Assembly: GCA_026416875.1 (NCBI GenBank)
Contig: JAOAEI010000010.1
Location: 1-33,256 of the forward strand
Length of the DNA: 33,256 nucleotides
Direction: 5' to 3'
From: Caloramator sp.
GTDB taxonomy: Bacteria > Bacillota > Clostridia > Clostridiales > Caloramatoraceae
In this document: in pieces, positions 18,406 to 25,284 of the stretch
How the letters are laid out: every line of letters starts with the position of its first letter
Numbering within the stretch: the first letter of the stretch is position 1
Made by a program: the position numbers and the translations under genes
Notes under the pieces: generated by a model
The model's database searches: none
The model's input: only the letters and a program-made list of their open reading frames with translations
What the model was told of the DNA's origin: nothing

Positions 18406-19818
18406 ATGGAAAATGGACAAACTAAAAGAAAACCAACTTGGTGGGAGGCTCTAATTCCTGTAATTGCACTTGTTGCAATCCTTTCCTTTTCGATTTTAAA
18501 GTATGAAGCTAGCCCACATATTCCACTTATATTTTCAGCAATCATTGCCACTTTTATGGCAATGAGGGTTGGACTTAAGTGGGAGGAAATAGAAAAGGGT
18601 ATAATTGAAACTATTGGAATGTCAATGCAGGCAATAATAATCCTTATGATCATAGGAACAGTTATAGGTGCATGGATTCTTTCAGGAACAGTTCCTGCTA
18701 TGATTTATTATGGTCTTAAGATATTATCACCTGGTATTTTCTTAGTTGCAACTCTTATCATTTGTAGTATAGTATCCCTTGCAACAGGAAGTTCCTGGAC
18801 TACGGCAGGAACAGTAGGTATTGCCTTAATTGGAGTTGGACAAGGTCTTGGAATTCCGCTTCCAATGGTTGCAGGAGCAGTTGTATCCGGTGCCTATTTT
18901 GGAGATAAAATGTCACCTCTTTCAGATACAACAAATCTTGCGCCTGCAATGGCTGGAGCAACTCTATTTGACCACGTAAGGCACATGATATTCACAACAG
19001 GACCAAGCTATTTAATTGCCTTAATAGTTTATGCTATTTTAGGTGCAAAATTTGCAGGAAGACAGCTTGATGTTGCACAGATAAACCAAATACTTGATGC
19101 ACTTTCAAAGCAGTTTAATATAAGCCTTTGGCTTTTAATTCCTCCTGTTGTAGTTATCGTAATGGTTGTTAAGAAAGTTCCTGCAATTCCAGGTCTTTTA
19201 TCAGGAACTATATTAGGTGCAGTATTTGCAGCTATATTCCAGCACAAGGGATTTGGAGATATATTATCAGTTCTTAACGATGGTTATGTTTCTGAAACAG
19301 GATTTAAGATAGTTGACGACCTCTTAACAAGAGGCGGACTCCAGAGCATGATGTATACAGTATCATTGATCCTCTGTGCCATGACCTTTGGAGGTATAAT
19401 GGAAAAGGCGGGATTTTTGGAAGTTTTAGCGGAAAAGTTACTTAGCTTTTCTGACAGCGTTGGAGCCCTTGTTACTGCAACTATATTTTCAAGTATATTT
19501 ACAAATATAGTTGCTGGAGACCAATATCTATCTATAGTAATTCCTGGAAGAATGTTCAAAAAGGCATTTGATAAGAAGGGCTTACATCCAAAGAATCTTT
19601 CAAGATGCTTAGAGGATGCTGGAACCCTAACTTCACCGCTTGTTCCATGGAATACTTGTGGTGCCTTCATGATGGGAGCATTAGGAGTTCATCCATTTGC
19701 ATACCTACCTTATGCAGTTCTAAACTACGTTAACCCATTTGTTTCAATATTCTACGGATTTACAGGTATAACTATGGAAAAGATAAAACCAAATGAAAAT
19801 GCAACAGTAAATGCATAA
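18406..19818 (+). CDS. nhaC: NhaC-family Na+/H+ antiporter
   Basis: This is a polytopic inner-membrane transporter of about 470 residues with roughly 11-12 hydrophobic helices. The signature region SGAYFGDKMSPLSDTTNLAP is characteristic of NhaC antiporters, with SSWTTAGTVG before it and GDQYLSIVIPGRMFKKAF later. Family members exchange Na+ for H+; some exchange organic acids (malate/lactate types), so the ion is inferred. ATG 18406 is the start, with GGGGGG at 18393-18398; the TTG at 18391 overlaps that site. It has its own promoter and a shared terminator. Confidence 0.93.
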   Translation: MENGQTKRKPTWWEALIPVIALVAILSFSILKYEASPHIPLIFSAIIATFMAMRVGLKWEEIEKGIIETIGMSMQAIIILMIIGTVIGAWILSGTVPAMIYYGLKILSPGIFLVATLIICSIVSLATGSSWTTAGTVGIALIGVGQGLGIPLPMVAGAVVSGAYFGDKMSPLSDTTNLAPAMAGATLFDHVRHMIFTTGPSYLIALIVYAILGAKFAGRQLDVAQINQILDALSKQFNISLWLLIPPVVVIVMVVKKVPAIPGLLSGTILGAVFAAIFQHKGFGDILSVLNDGYVSETGFKIVDDLLTRGGLQSMMYTVSLILCAMTFGGIMEKAGFLEVLAEKLLSFSDSVGALVTATIFSSIFTNIVAGDQYLSIVIPGRMFKKAFDKKGLHPKNLSRCLEDAGTLTSPLVPWNTCGAFMMGALGVHPFAYLPYAVLNYVNPFVSIFYGFTGITMEKIKPNENATVNA

Positions 19819-19821
19819 TAT

Positions 19822-19856
19822 AAGGCCCTAAAGGGTAAAACCTTTTAGGGCCTTTA
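19822..19856. terminator. Bidirectional terminator between nhaC and the gerQ-like gene
   Basis: AAGGCCCTAAA...TTTAGGGCCTT is a long stem with a short A-rich loop. It sits between convergent genes, and the minus-strand gene's stop codon overlaps its right end. Confidence 0.8.
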
Positions 19857-20219
19857 TTCGTATATAGATACAAATTTAATTGAATAAAGATCGCACATAA
19901 CCTTAAAGTTAGTAGAAAGTTCTCTGATTACTACATAGCTTATTCCAACTTCTAAAAGAATTCCTTCCTTGTCTATAAACATATCGGTTCCAATCAAAAA
20001 GTCTATTTTTACCTTTTTTCCAATTTGTGTTCTTAAATATGCTTGAGTGTAGCCTATGTCCTTTAATGTAGGTTCCATTTGTGCCTCAGAAATATCGATA
20101 GGTTCAAAGGGCTGCTGTCTAAAATATTCATAGGGACACATCATTGCAGGACTGAAATATTGAGGAATGAAATAATTCATTTCTTTTGTCTCGTTAACTT
20201 GATTTTCCTTTTTAGACAT
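19854..20219 (-). CDS. GerQ-like spore coat protein
   Basis: The 121-residue protein has a low-complexity N-terminus rich in Pro, Tyr, Phe and Met (about 15-45). A compact beta-rich domain follows (about 55-121: YLRTQIGKKVKIDFLIGTD, GILLEVGISYVVIREL, CDLYSIKFVSIYE). This resembles the C-terminal domain of GerQ, where a short beta barrel follows YLRxNxGK. GerQ is needed to localise CwlJ in Bacillus spores, and the gene directly upstream is cwlJ-like, which supports the call. The family match is by pattern and context only. AAGGAGGTCC precedes the ATG at 20219; the gap to cwlJ is 24 bases. Confidence 0.6.
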   Translation of the reverse strand: MSKKENQVNETKEMNYFIPQYFSPAMMCPYEYFRQQPFEPIDISEAQMEPTLKDIGYTQAYLRTQIGKKVKIDFLIGTDMFIDKEGILLEVGISYVVIRELSTNFKVMCDLYSIKFVSIYE

Positions 20220-20243
20220 AAAGGACCTCCTTATATATTAATT

Positions 20244-20687
20244 CTAAGTTTGAGCATATAAAGGAGTTGGAATATAAAAACAGTGCTGAGCAATCCTTGT
20301 TACATATTGCCCTGTTCTGTTAGGAGGAAAATAGTAGGCACAGGTGGGTTTATAAGGATTGTAATACCAAAGGGCAAAGCCTATGCCAGAATACTTGTTG
20401 CCAGAAAGTGCCCAATCGGCTATCCAATAATGATATTTATCGGGCGGTTTTGCCCATATATTTTGATAGTTAGGCTGACCGTATACCGTTGTTAAACAGC
20501 AGGTAAATTGATATGGCTGAAGGATAACCTTTCTAAGATCTCCCTGACAAACCCTTCTATATTCTCCATAGGTTACATTAACTCTATTCATAACAACAGT
20601 TGCAACTGCCTTCATTCCTATTTCGCCTTCACCTTCAGCCTCACATCGAACAAGCCTTGCTAGAAGTTCTCTTGGTGAAAAGGACAT
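20244..20687 (-). CDS. cwlJ: Spore cortex-lytic hydrolase, SleB/CwlJ family
   Basis: This Hydrolase_2-type peptidoglycan enzyme degrades spore cortex during germination. ELLARLVRCEAEGEGEIG near the N-terminus places the catalytic Glu at about residue 16, followed by VATVVMNRV, as in SleB and CwlJ. The C-terminal half (YHYWIADWALSG, FALWYYNPY, RIAQHCFY) is typical. At 147 residues, with no signal peptide and no peptidoglycan-binding repeats, it matches CwlJ rather than the longer secreted SleB. The start at 20687 has a modest GGTGG site. It forms an apparent operon with the GerQ-like gene and diverges from exonuclease III. Confidence 0.85.
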   Translation of the reverse strand: MSFSPRELLARLVRCEAEGEGEIGMKAVATVVMNRVNVTYGEYRRVCQGDLRKVILQPYQFTCCLTTVYGQPNYQNIWAKPPDKYHYWIADWALSGNKYSGIGFALWYYNPYKPTCAYYFPPNRTGQYVTRIAQHCFYIPTPLYAQT

Positions 20688-20725
20688 AAAACCACCACAA
20701 CAAAAAGCTTTAATAATAATATATT

Positions 20726-20743
20726 CCTTAAGTAAGCTTAAGG
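20726..20743. repeat. Perfect inverted repeat in the cwlJ/exoA divergent region
   Basis: CCTTAAG, a 4-base TAAG loop, CTTAAGG. It sits 8 bases upstream of the exonuclease promoter -35 and about 40 bases upstream of cwlJ. It could be a regulator operator or a chance palindrome. Confidence 0.35.
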
Positions 20744-20751
20744 TTACTTTA

Positions 20752-20780
20752 TTGAATAAAATTTTTTATAAGGATATAAT
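20752..20780 (+). promoter_or_regulatory. Sigma-A-type promoter for exonuclease III
   Basis: TTGAAT at 20752-20757, 17 bases, then a perfect TATAAT at 20775-20780. This explains why the in-frame TTG at 20752 is not a start codon. Confidence 0.7.
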
Positions 20781-20820
20781 TTACTTGTCTAATAAATTAT
20801 ATGAGGGGAGAAAAGCTATT

Positions 20821-21579
20821 ATGAGAATATGTTCATGGAATGTTAATGGACTAAGATCAATTTTAAAAAAGGGGTTTCTGGATTTTGTAAAGAATGAAGA
20901 TCCAGATATATTATGCCTTCAGGAGACAAAACTTCAGGAGGATCAGTTAGATGATGAAGTTAAAAACCTTGAAGGATATTATAAATATTTTAGCTTTGCA
21001 AATAAAAAGGGATATAGCGGAGTTGCAATTTTTACTAAGGAAGAACCTAAGAATGTTTATTATGGGATTGGAATAGAGGAGTTTGACAGCGAAGGAAGGA
21101 TTTTAATAGCTGAATACGAGGATTTTATTCTTATGAACATATATTTCCCGAATGGGAAGATGAGTGATGAAAGATTGGATTACAAATTAAGATTTTACGA
21201 TGCTGTTATGGAGTATTCAAAAAAGCTTTTAGAAGAAGGGAAAAATCTAATTATATGCGGTGATTACAACACAGCCCACAGGGAAATCGATCTTAAAAAT
21301 CCAAAACAAAATGAAAAGTCTTCAGGATTTTTACCTATAGAAAGGGAGTCTATAGATAGATTTTTAGATATAGGTTTTATTGATGCCTATAGATATTTTT
21401 ACCCTGATAAGATAGAATACACCTGGTGGAGCTACATGTTTAAGGCAAGGGAGAAAAACGCAGGATGGAGAATTGATTATTTCTTTGTTTCGAAAAACTT
21501 TATATCAAAGGTTAAAAACGTTGAGATATTAACAAGCGTTCAAGGTTCAGATCACTGCCCGGTAAAACTTACTATTTAA
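20821..21579 (+). CDS. exoA: Exodeoxyribonuclease III (AP endonuclease)
   Basis: This DNA repair enzyme cleaves at abasic sites and removes 3' blocking groups. Endonuclease/exonuclease/phosphatase family motifs are CSWNVNGLRS (Asn7), LCLQETKL (metal ligand Glu35), GDYNTAHREIDL (Asp-Asn pair), GWRIDYFFVS and the C-terminal SDHCPVKL (catalytic Asp-His). At 253 residues it matches ExoA/XthA of Firmicutes. ATG 20821 is chosen because GAGGGGAG lies upstream and MRICSWNVNG is the family N-terminus; the longer frame begins inside the promoter. It is monocistronic, between a promoter and a strong terminator. Confidence 0.94.
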   Translation: MRICSWNVNGLRSILKKGFLDFVKNEDPDILCLQETKLQEDQLDDEVKNLEGYYKYFSFANKKGYSGVAIFTKEEPKNVYYGIGIEEFDSEGRILIAEYEDFILMNIYFPNGKMSDERLDYKLRFYDAVMEYSKKLLEEGKNLIICGDYNTAHREIDLKNPKQNEKSSGFLPIERESIDRFLDIGFIDAYRYFYPDKIEYTWWSYMFKAREKNAGWRIDYFFVSKNFISKVKNVEILTSVQGSDHCPVKLTI

Positions 21580-21582
21580 TTT

Positions 21583-21608
21583 AAGGCTCGGATTTTCCGA
21601 GCCTTTTT
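21583..21608 (+). terminator. Terminator after exonuclease III
   Basis: AAGGCTCGG, loop ATTTT, CCGAGCCTT then TTTT. Confidence 0.9.
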
Positions 21609-21668
21609 GTATATTTTTAAATTTATGAGTTAAAAATATATAAGTGTAGGTAAAAAGGAGTGGTGTTT

Positions 21669-22574
21669 ATGAAGGTTGGTATTCCAAGGGGTCTTTTATA
21701 TTATAAATACAAGCCTTTTTTTACGACGTTTTTTGAAGAGCTTGGTGCAGAGATTATTGAATCTCCAGATACCAATAAAGAAATACTTGACCTTGGGGTT
21801 AAGCTCTGCACGGATGAGGCATGCCTTCCTATTAAGGTTTTCCACGGACATGTGGAAAAAATAAAGGATAAATGTGATTTGATTTTAGTTCCAAGGATAA
21901 TGCAGGTTGAAAAGAGGGAGTTTATTTGCCCTAAATTTTGTGGAATTCCTGAGATGATTGAAAACAATATAAAGGATTTACCCCAAATAACAAAGGCTCC
22001 TATATATTCCTATTCAGCGGATAAATTTTTAAATTGGGCCTATGAAACAGGTAAACTTTTCACCAAAAGCTATATAAAAATACAAAGGGCCTTTGATTAT
22101 GCTATAAAGGAGCAGAATATGTTTAAAGAGGGAATAGATGATGAAGGTTTTCAATATAAGGTTGCCCTTATTGGCCACACTTATAACATATACGATAAAT
22201 TTATAAATATGAATCTTGTAAAAAAGCTAAATAATTTTGGAATTGGAGTTATCACCCATGAGGTAGTAGATGATAATGTTAAACATATGGAAGTCAAAAA
22301 ACTTTTTAAAAGGCCCTTTTGGACCTTTGCAAGGGAATATTACGGCTTTGCCTCATATGCTGTAAGGAATCAGTTGATTGATGGAATTATTTATTTATCA
22401 TCCTTTGCCTGTGGAATTGATTCGGTAATAGTTGAGCTTTTAAAACTTGAATTTGAGGATATTCCTTTTTTACTCCTTAAAATCGATGAACATACTGGGG
22501 AGGCAGGATTTGATACGAGGGTTGAGGCCTTTGTAGATATGCTGACAAGAAGAAAAGGGGGGAATCTTGCTTGA
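21669..22574 (+). CDS. Cysteine-rich activase-associated protein (COG3580-like, DUF2229 type)
   Basis: This 301-residue protein resembles the DUF2229/COG3580 proteins that accompany 2-hydroxyacyl-CoA dehydratase activators. Conserved cysteine motifs are visible: LCTDEACLPIK, FICPKFCGIPE and SSFACGIDS, plausible Fe-S ligands. The C-terminus (DEHTGEAGFDTRVEAFVDML) is shared almost residue for residue with the next gene product, so the two are paralogues. The reaction is unknown; in many Firmicutes the same modules are fused in one very large protein. ATG 21669 has AAGGAG at 21655-21660. It is the first of three overlapping genes. COG numbers are recalled, not searched. Confidence 0.75.
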   Translation: MKVGIPRGLLYYKYKPFFTTFFEELGAEIIESPDTNKEILDLGVKLCTDEACLPIKVFHGHVEKIKDKCDLILVPRIMQVEKREFICPKFCGIPEMIENNIKDLPQITKAPIYSYSADKFLNWAYETGKLFTKSYIKIQRAFDYAIKEQNMFKEGIDDEGFQYKVALIGHTYNIYDKFINMNLVKKLNNFGIGVITHEVVDDNVKHMEVKKLFKRPFWTFAREYYGFASYAVRNQLIDGIIYLSSFACGIDSVIVELLKLEFEDIPFLLLKIDEHTGEAGFDTRVEAFVDMLTRRKGGNLA

Positions 22575-23671
22575 AGGTTACATTTCCACATATGGGCAAT
22601 GTATATATAGGCGCAAAATTTTTGATGGATGGACTTGGCATAGACTATGTAATTCCACCCTTTAACAGTAAAAGGGCACTGGAAATTGGAAGTTTATATT
22701 CTCCAGAGGAGATATGCCTTCCCTTTAAAATAATGATGGGAAATTATATTGAAAGCATTGAAAGGGGAGCAGATACTATAATTTTGACAGGAAGCTGCGG
22801 CCCCTGTAGGTTCGGTGAATATGCAGAACTTCAAATGAAAATATTAAAAAAATTAGGCAAAAATTTAGATTTTGTTGTATTGGATTTGCCATCTGACATC
22901 GGATTTGACGAATTAAAAAGAAGAATAAATAAGATATCCTCCCAAAGCCCAAAACCTAAAAAGGAAAAATACATGGCCCTTGTAAATGCCTACAGGATAA
23001 TAGGGCTTATAGATGCACTTGAAGCAAAGGCGCATGATAGGGCAGGATATGAATTAAATAAGGGAGAGTGTAAAGGCCTTTTAAATGAATGCAAGAAAAA
23101 ACTTTTAGAAACAAATGATCCGAAGGAAGCAATATCAATTTTAAAGGAATACCATAAAAAGATGGATGAAGTTAAAATAAGCAGAGAAAAAAAACCCGTA
23201 AGGGTTGCCATAATAGGAGAAATTTACACTATAATTGAGCCTTTTTCTAATCTATATATTGAGGATAAGCTGATGGAAATGGGAGTTTCAATTAAAAGAA
23301 CATTAAGTCCAAGCTGGTGGGTTTACAATACGGTTATTTTAAGTCCCTTTGGACTCACTGCAAAGAAGATTAGAGATGCTGCAAAGGAGTATCTTCCTTT
23401 AGGAGTTGGAGGGCATGGACAGGAATGTGTTGGAGAGGCAGTTTTATCTTCTGAGGAGGGCTTTGATGGAGCTATTCAAATTTTTCCATTAGGATGTATG
23501 CCGGAGATAGTCTCAAAATCCATTTTGCCCTCTATATCAAGGGACAAAAACTTCCCTATTTTAAGCCTAGTTGTAGATGAAATGACCGGCGAGGCAGGAT
23601 ATCAAACAAGAATTGAAGCCTTTATAGACCTTTTGGAAAGGAGAAGGAGATATGTATTATCTAGGAATTGA
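22571..23671 (+). CDS. Cysteine-rich activase-associated protein (COG3581-like)
   Basis: This 366-residue protein has conserved cysteines in EEICLPFK, TGSCGPCRFGEY, GHGQECVGEA and FPLGCMPE, suggesting Fe-S binding. A Lys-rich middle region (about 110-215) is followed by a domain beginning VRVAIIGEIYTI, which parallels YKVALIGHTYNI of the preceding protein; DEMTGEAGYQTRIEAF at the end is also shared. The start is TTG 22571, overlapping the previous stop by 4 bases, with GGGGGG at 22557-22562, so translation is probably coupled. It likely forms a complex with its paralogue and the ATPase encoded next. The function has not been established in any relative I can name. Confidence 0.75.
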   Translation: MKVTFPHMGNVYIGAKFLMDGLGIDYVIPPFNSKRALEIGSLYSPEEICLPFKIMMGNYIESIERGADTIILTGSCGPCRFGEYAELQMKILKKLGKNLDFVVLDLPSDIGFDELKRRINKISSQSPKPKKEKYMALVNAYRIIGLIDALEAKAHDRAGYELNKGECKGLLNECKKKLLETNDPKEAISILKEYHKKMDEVKISREKKPVRVAIIGEIYTIIEPFSNLYIEDKLMEMGVSIKRTLSPSWWVYNTVILSPFGLTAKKIRDAAKEYLPLGVGGHGQECVGEAVLSSEEGFDGAIQIFPLGCMPEIVSKSILPSISRDKNFPILSLVVDEMTGEAGYQTRIEAFIDLLERRRRYVLSRN

Positions 23672-24602
23672 TGTAGGTTCTGTTAGCACGGATATAGTTG
23701 TTATAGATGAGAATTACAATGTCGTTGAAAGCGTTTATCTTAGGACAAAGGGGCGGCCTATTAAGGCAGTTCAGGAAGGTTTTAAGTATATAAAAGAGAA
23801 AATAAAAACTAATGAAATTGCAGGAGTTGGAACTACAGGAAGCGGAAGGCATATAGCAGCCTTTTTAGTCGGCGCTGATGTTGTTAAAAATGAAATAACC
23901 TCCCATGCAGTTGCTGCATTGAGTTTAGATAAAGATGTAAGAACTATTATAGAAATAGGGGGACAGGATTCAAAGATAATAACATTAGAGAATGGAATGA
24001 TTACGGATTTTGCTATGAATACCGTTTGTGCAGCAGGAACTGGCTCTTTTTTGGATAGGCAGGCAGAAAGGCTTGAAATCCCTATAGAGGAGTTTGGAGA
24101 CTATGCATTAAGGTCTAAAAATCCTGTAAGAATTGCAGGAAGATGTGCTGTTTTTGCAGAGTCGGATATGATACATAAACAGCAGCTTGGTTTTGCTGTT
24201 GAGGATATAATAAGGGGACTTTGTGAGGCCCTTGTTAGAAATTATCTTAACAATGTTGCAAAGGGCAAGGATATAAAAAGCAAAATATTTTTCCAAGGAG
24301 GAGTTGCAGCAAATAAGGGAATGAAAAGGGCCTTTGAGGAGGCTTTAGGGTGTGAGGTTTTTGTCCCTAAGCATTACAATATGATGGGGGCAATTGGCGC
24401 AGCGATTTTAGCTGCAGAAAGGCAAATCAAATGGACGAATTTTAAGGGATTTGAAATTGCAGATGTAAAGTATGAAACGGCAAGCTTCGAGTGCAGTGGC
24501 TGTTCTAACCTTTGTGAAGTTGCTGTTATAAAATGTGAAGATAAGGTAATTGGGTATTTTGGTGACAGATGTGGAAGGCATAGTGGCAAAGTTGCTGTAT
24601 AA
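23652..24602 (+). CDS. BadF/BadG/BcrA/BcrD-type ATPase (acyl-CoA dehydratase activase-like)
   Basis: This ASKHA-fold ATPase resembles HgdC-type activators, which use ATP to drive low-potential electron transfer from a [4Fe-4S] cluster shared by two subunits. GIDVGSVSTDIVVID (phosphate 1), EIGGQDSKII, FFQGGVAANKG and GAIGAAILA are present, with cluster cysteines Cys126 (NTVCAAGTG) and Cys165 (AGRCAVFAESD). Unlike plain HgdC it has a C-terminal extension with Cys281, Cys284, Cys288 and Cys307 (GDRCGRH), which may hold another metal site. ATG 23652 overlaps the previous gene by 20 bases and has its own AGGAG. No dehydratase subunits are in the window, so the electron acceptor may be one of the two upstream proteins. 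Confidence 0.88.
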   Translation: MYYLGIDVGSVSTDIVVIDENYNVVESVYLRTKGRPIKAVQEGFKYIKEKIKTNEIAGVGTTGSGRHIAAFLVGADVVKNEITSHAVAALSLDKDVRTIIEIGGQDSKIITLENGMITDFAMNTVCAAGTGSFLDRQAERLEIPIEEFGDYALRSKNPVRIAGRCAVFAESDMIHKQQLGFAVEDIIRGLCEALVRNYLNNVAKGKDIKSKIFFQGGVAANKGMKRAFEEALGCEVFVPKHYNMMGAIGAAILAAERQIKWTNFKGFEIADVKYETASFECSGCSNLCEVAVIKCEDKVIGYFGDRCGRHSGKVAV

Positions 24603-24603
24603 T
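24598..24603 (+). promoter_or_regulatory. Possible -10 element for hsp20
   Basis: TATAAT overlaps the stop codon of the upstream ATPase gene. The -35 region is poor (AAGGCA at 17-base spacing). A start near 24610 would put the transcript's 5' end just before the hairpin at 24614. Confidence 0.35.
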
Positions 24604-24613
24604 TCTAGTTTAA

Positions 24614-24659
24614 ACTCCCTTGTTTTTTAAAAAAATAATATTGAGAAAAACAAGGGGGT
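24614..24659 (+). promoter_or_regulatory. 5' UTR hairpin that buries the hsp20 ribosome binding site (candidate RNA thermometer)
   Basis: Bases 24614-24628 can pair with 24645-24659 over 15 consecutive pairs (two G-U) around a 16-base A-rich loop. The 3' arm contains the Shine-Dalgarno stretch AAGGGGGT. The stem is mostly A-U, so it could melt as temperature rises. It is not a terminator, since no T-run follows and the ATG comes 6 bases later. RNA thermometers that hide the SD are known on small heat-shock genes (ROSE, FourU types); this hairpin fits that logic without matching those consensus sequences. Inference only. Confidence 0.5.
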
Positions 24660-24665
24660 GATGAT

Positions 24666-25079
24666 ATGCATCTTATTCCATTTAGTCCCTTCAATGAGCT
24701 TGAAAGATTAAGAAGGGATGTTGATGAAGCATTTAAAGTATTTGAACTTTATGAAAGGCCGAGGGTTGATGTTTTAGAGGATGAAAAAGAGATAAAAGTT
24801 GTTGCTGAAATTCCTGGAATATCAAAGGATGACATAGACATAACGGTTTATGATGATTCTGTAAGGATTACTGGTGAAGTTAAAAGGTCAAGCGAGTTAA
24901 AAGAAGAAAACATCAGAAGAAGCGAAAGGTTCTACGGAAAGTTTACAAGAACCGTCCCGCTCCCATCTGAGGTTAAATCCGACGAAGCAAGGGCAGATTA
25001 TAAGGATGGAGTTTTAACTATAACTATTCCAAAGAGGTTTGAGTCAAAAAGCACTGGAAAAAAGATAAAATTATCTTGA
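24666..25079 (+). CDS. Small heat-shock protein, Hsp20/alpha-crystallin family
   Basis: This ATP-independent chaperone holds unfolding proteins. The 137-residue protein has a short N-terminal arm (FNELERLRRDVDEAFKVF), an alpha-crystallin domain (about 35-125: RVDVLEDEKEIKVVAEIPG, DDIDITVYDDSVRITGE, and the family signature GVLTITIPK) and a short Lys-rich tail. It resembles Hsp18 of clostridia. ATG 24666 has AAGGGGGTGAT, which lies within the hairpin described separately. No CIRCE element (TTAGCACTC repeat) is seen. It ends in a perfect terminator and appears to be transcribed alone or by read-through from the activase operon. Confidence 0.93.
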   Translation: MHLIPFSPFNELERLRRDVDEAFKVFELYERPRVDVLEDEKEIKVVAEIPGISKDDIDITVYDDSVRITGEVKRSSELKEENIRRSERFYGKFTRTVPLPSEVKSDEARADYKDGVLTITIPKRFESKSTGKKIKLS

Positions 25080-25080
25080 T

Positions 25081-25110
25081 GAGCTGCAAATTTGCAGCTC
25101 GTTTTTTATT
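25081..25110 (+). terminator. Terminator after hsp20
   Basis: GAGCTGCAAA/TTTGCAGCTC perfect palindrome followed by GTTTTTT. Confidence 0.9.
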
Positions 25111-25145
25111 ATGGTTTAATTTTCAAAAAATTAACAATCCTTATA

Positions 25146-25175
25146 TTGAAAATTGCATATGATAGTATTATCATA
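25146..25175 (+). promoter_or_regulatory. Promoter with overlapping inverted repeat upstream of glnN
   Basis: TTGAAA at 25146-25151, 17 bases, TATCAT at 25169-25174. The inverted repeat TATGATA-GTAT-TATCATA (25158-25175) covers the -10, as a repressor operator might. The leader would be about 100 bases of AT-rich sequence. No GlnR/TnrA box (TGTNA-N7-TNACA) was found. Confidence 0.4.
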
Positions 25176-25284
25176 ATTTTATAAAATGCTTTAAACATAA
25201 GCGTATTTTATGTAAATTATTTTGTAATATAACGAAATATAAATTTAAATATTTATAAATAATTCATAAATGGAGGATGATGCC

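Noticed and set aside
20752-20820. Longer start (TTG) for exonuclease III
   Set aside because: The TTG is the -35 hexamer of a perfect promoter, and family proteins begin at MRICSWNVNG.
24614-24659. Terminator for the activase operon
   Set aside because: No T-run follows the stem on the plus strand; instead the right arm is the ribosome binding site of the next gene.
25200-25240. GlnR/TnrA-type site near glnN (TGTAAATTATTTTGTAA)
   Set aside because: The half-sites are direct, not inverted, and do not fit TGTNA-N7-TNACA.
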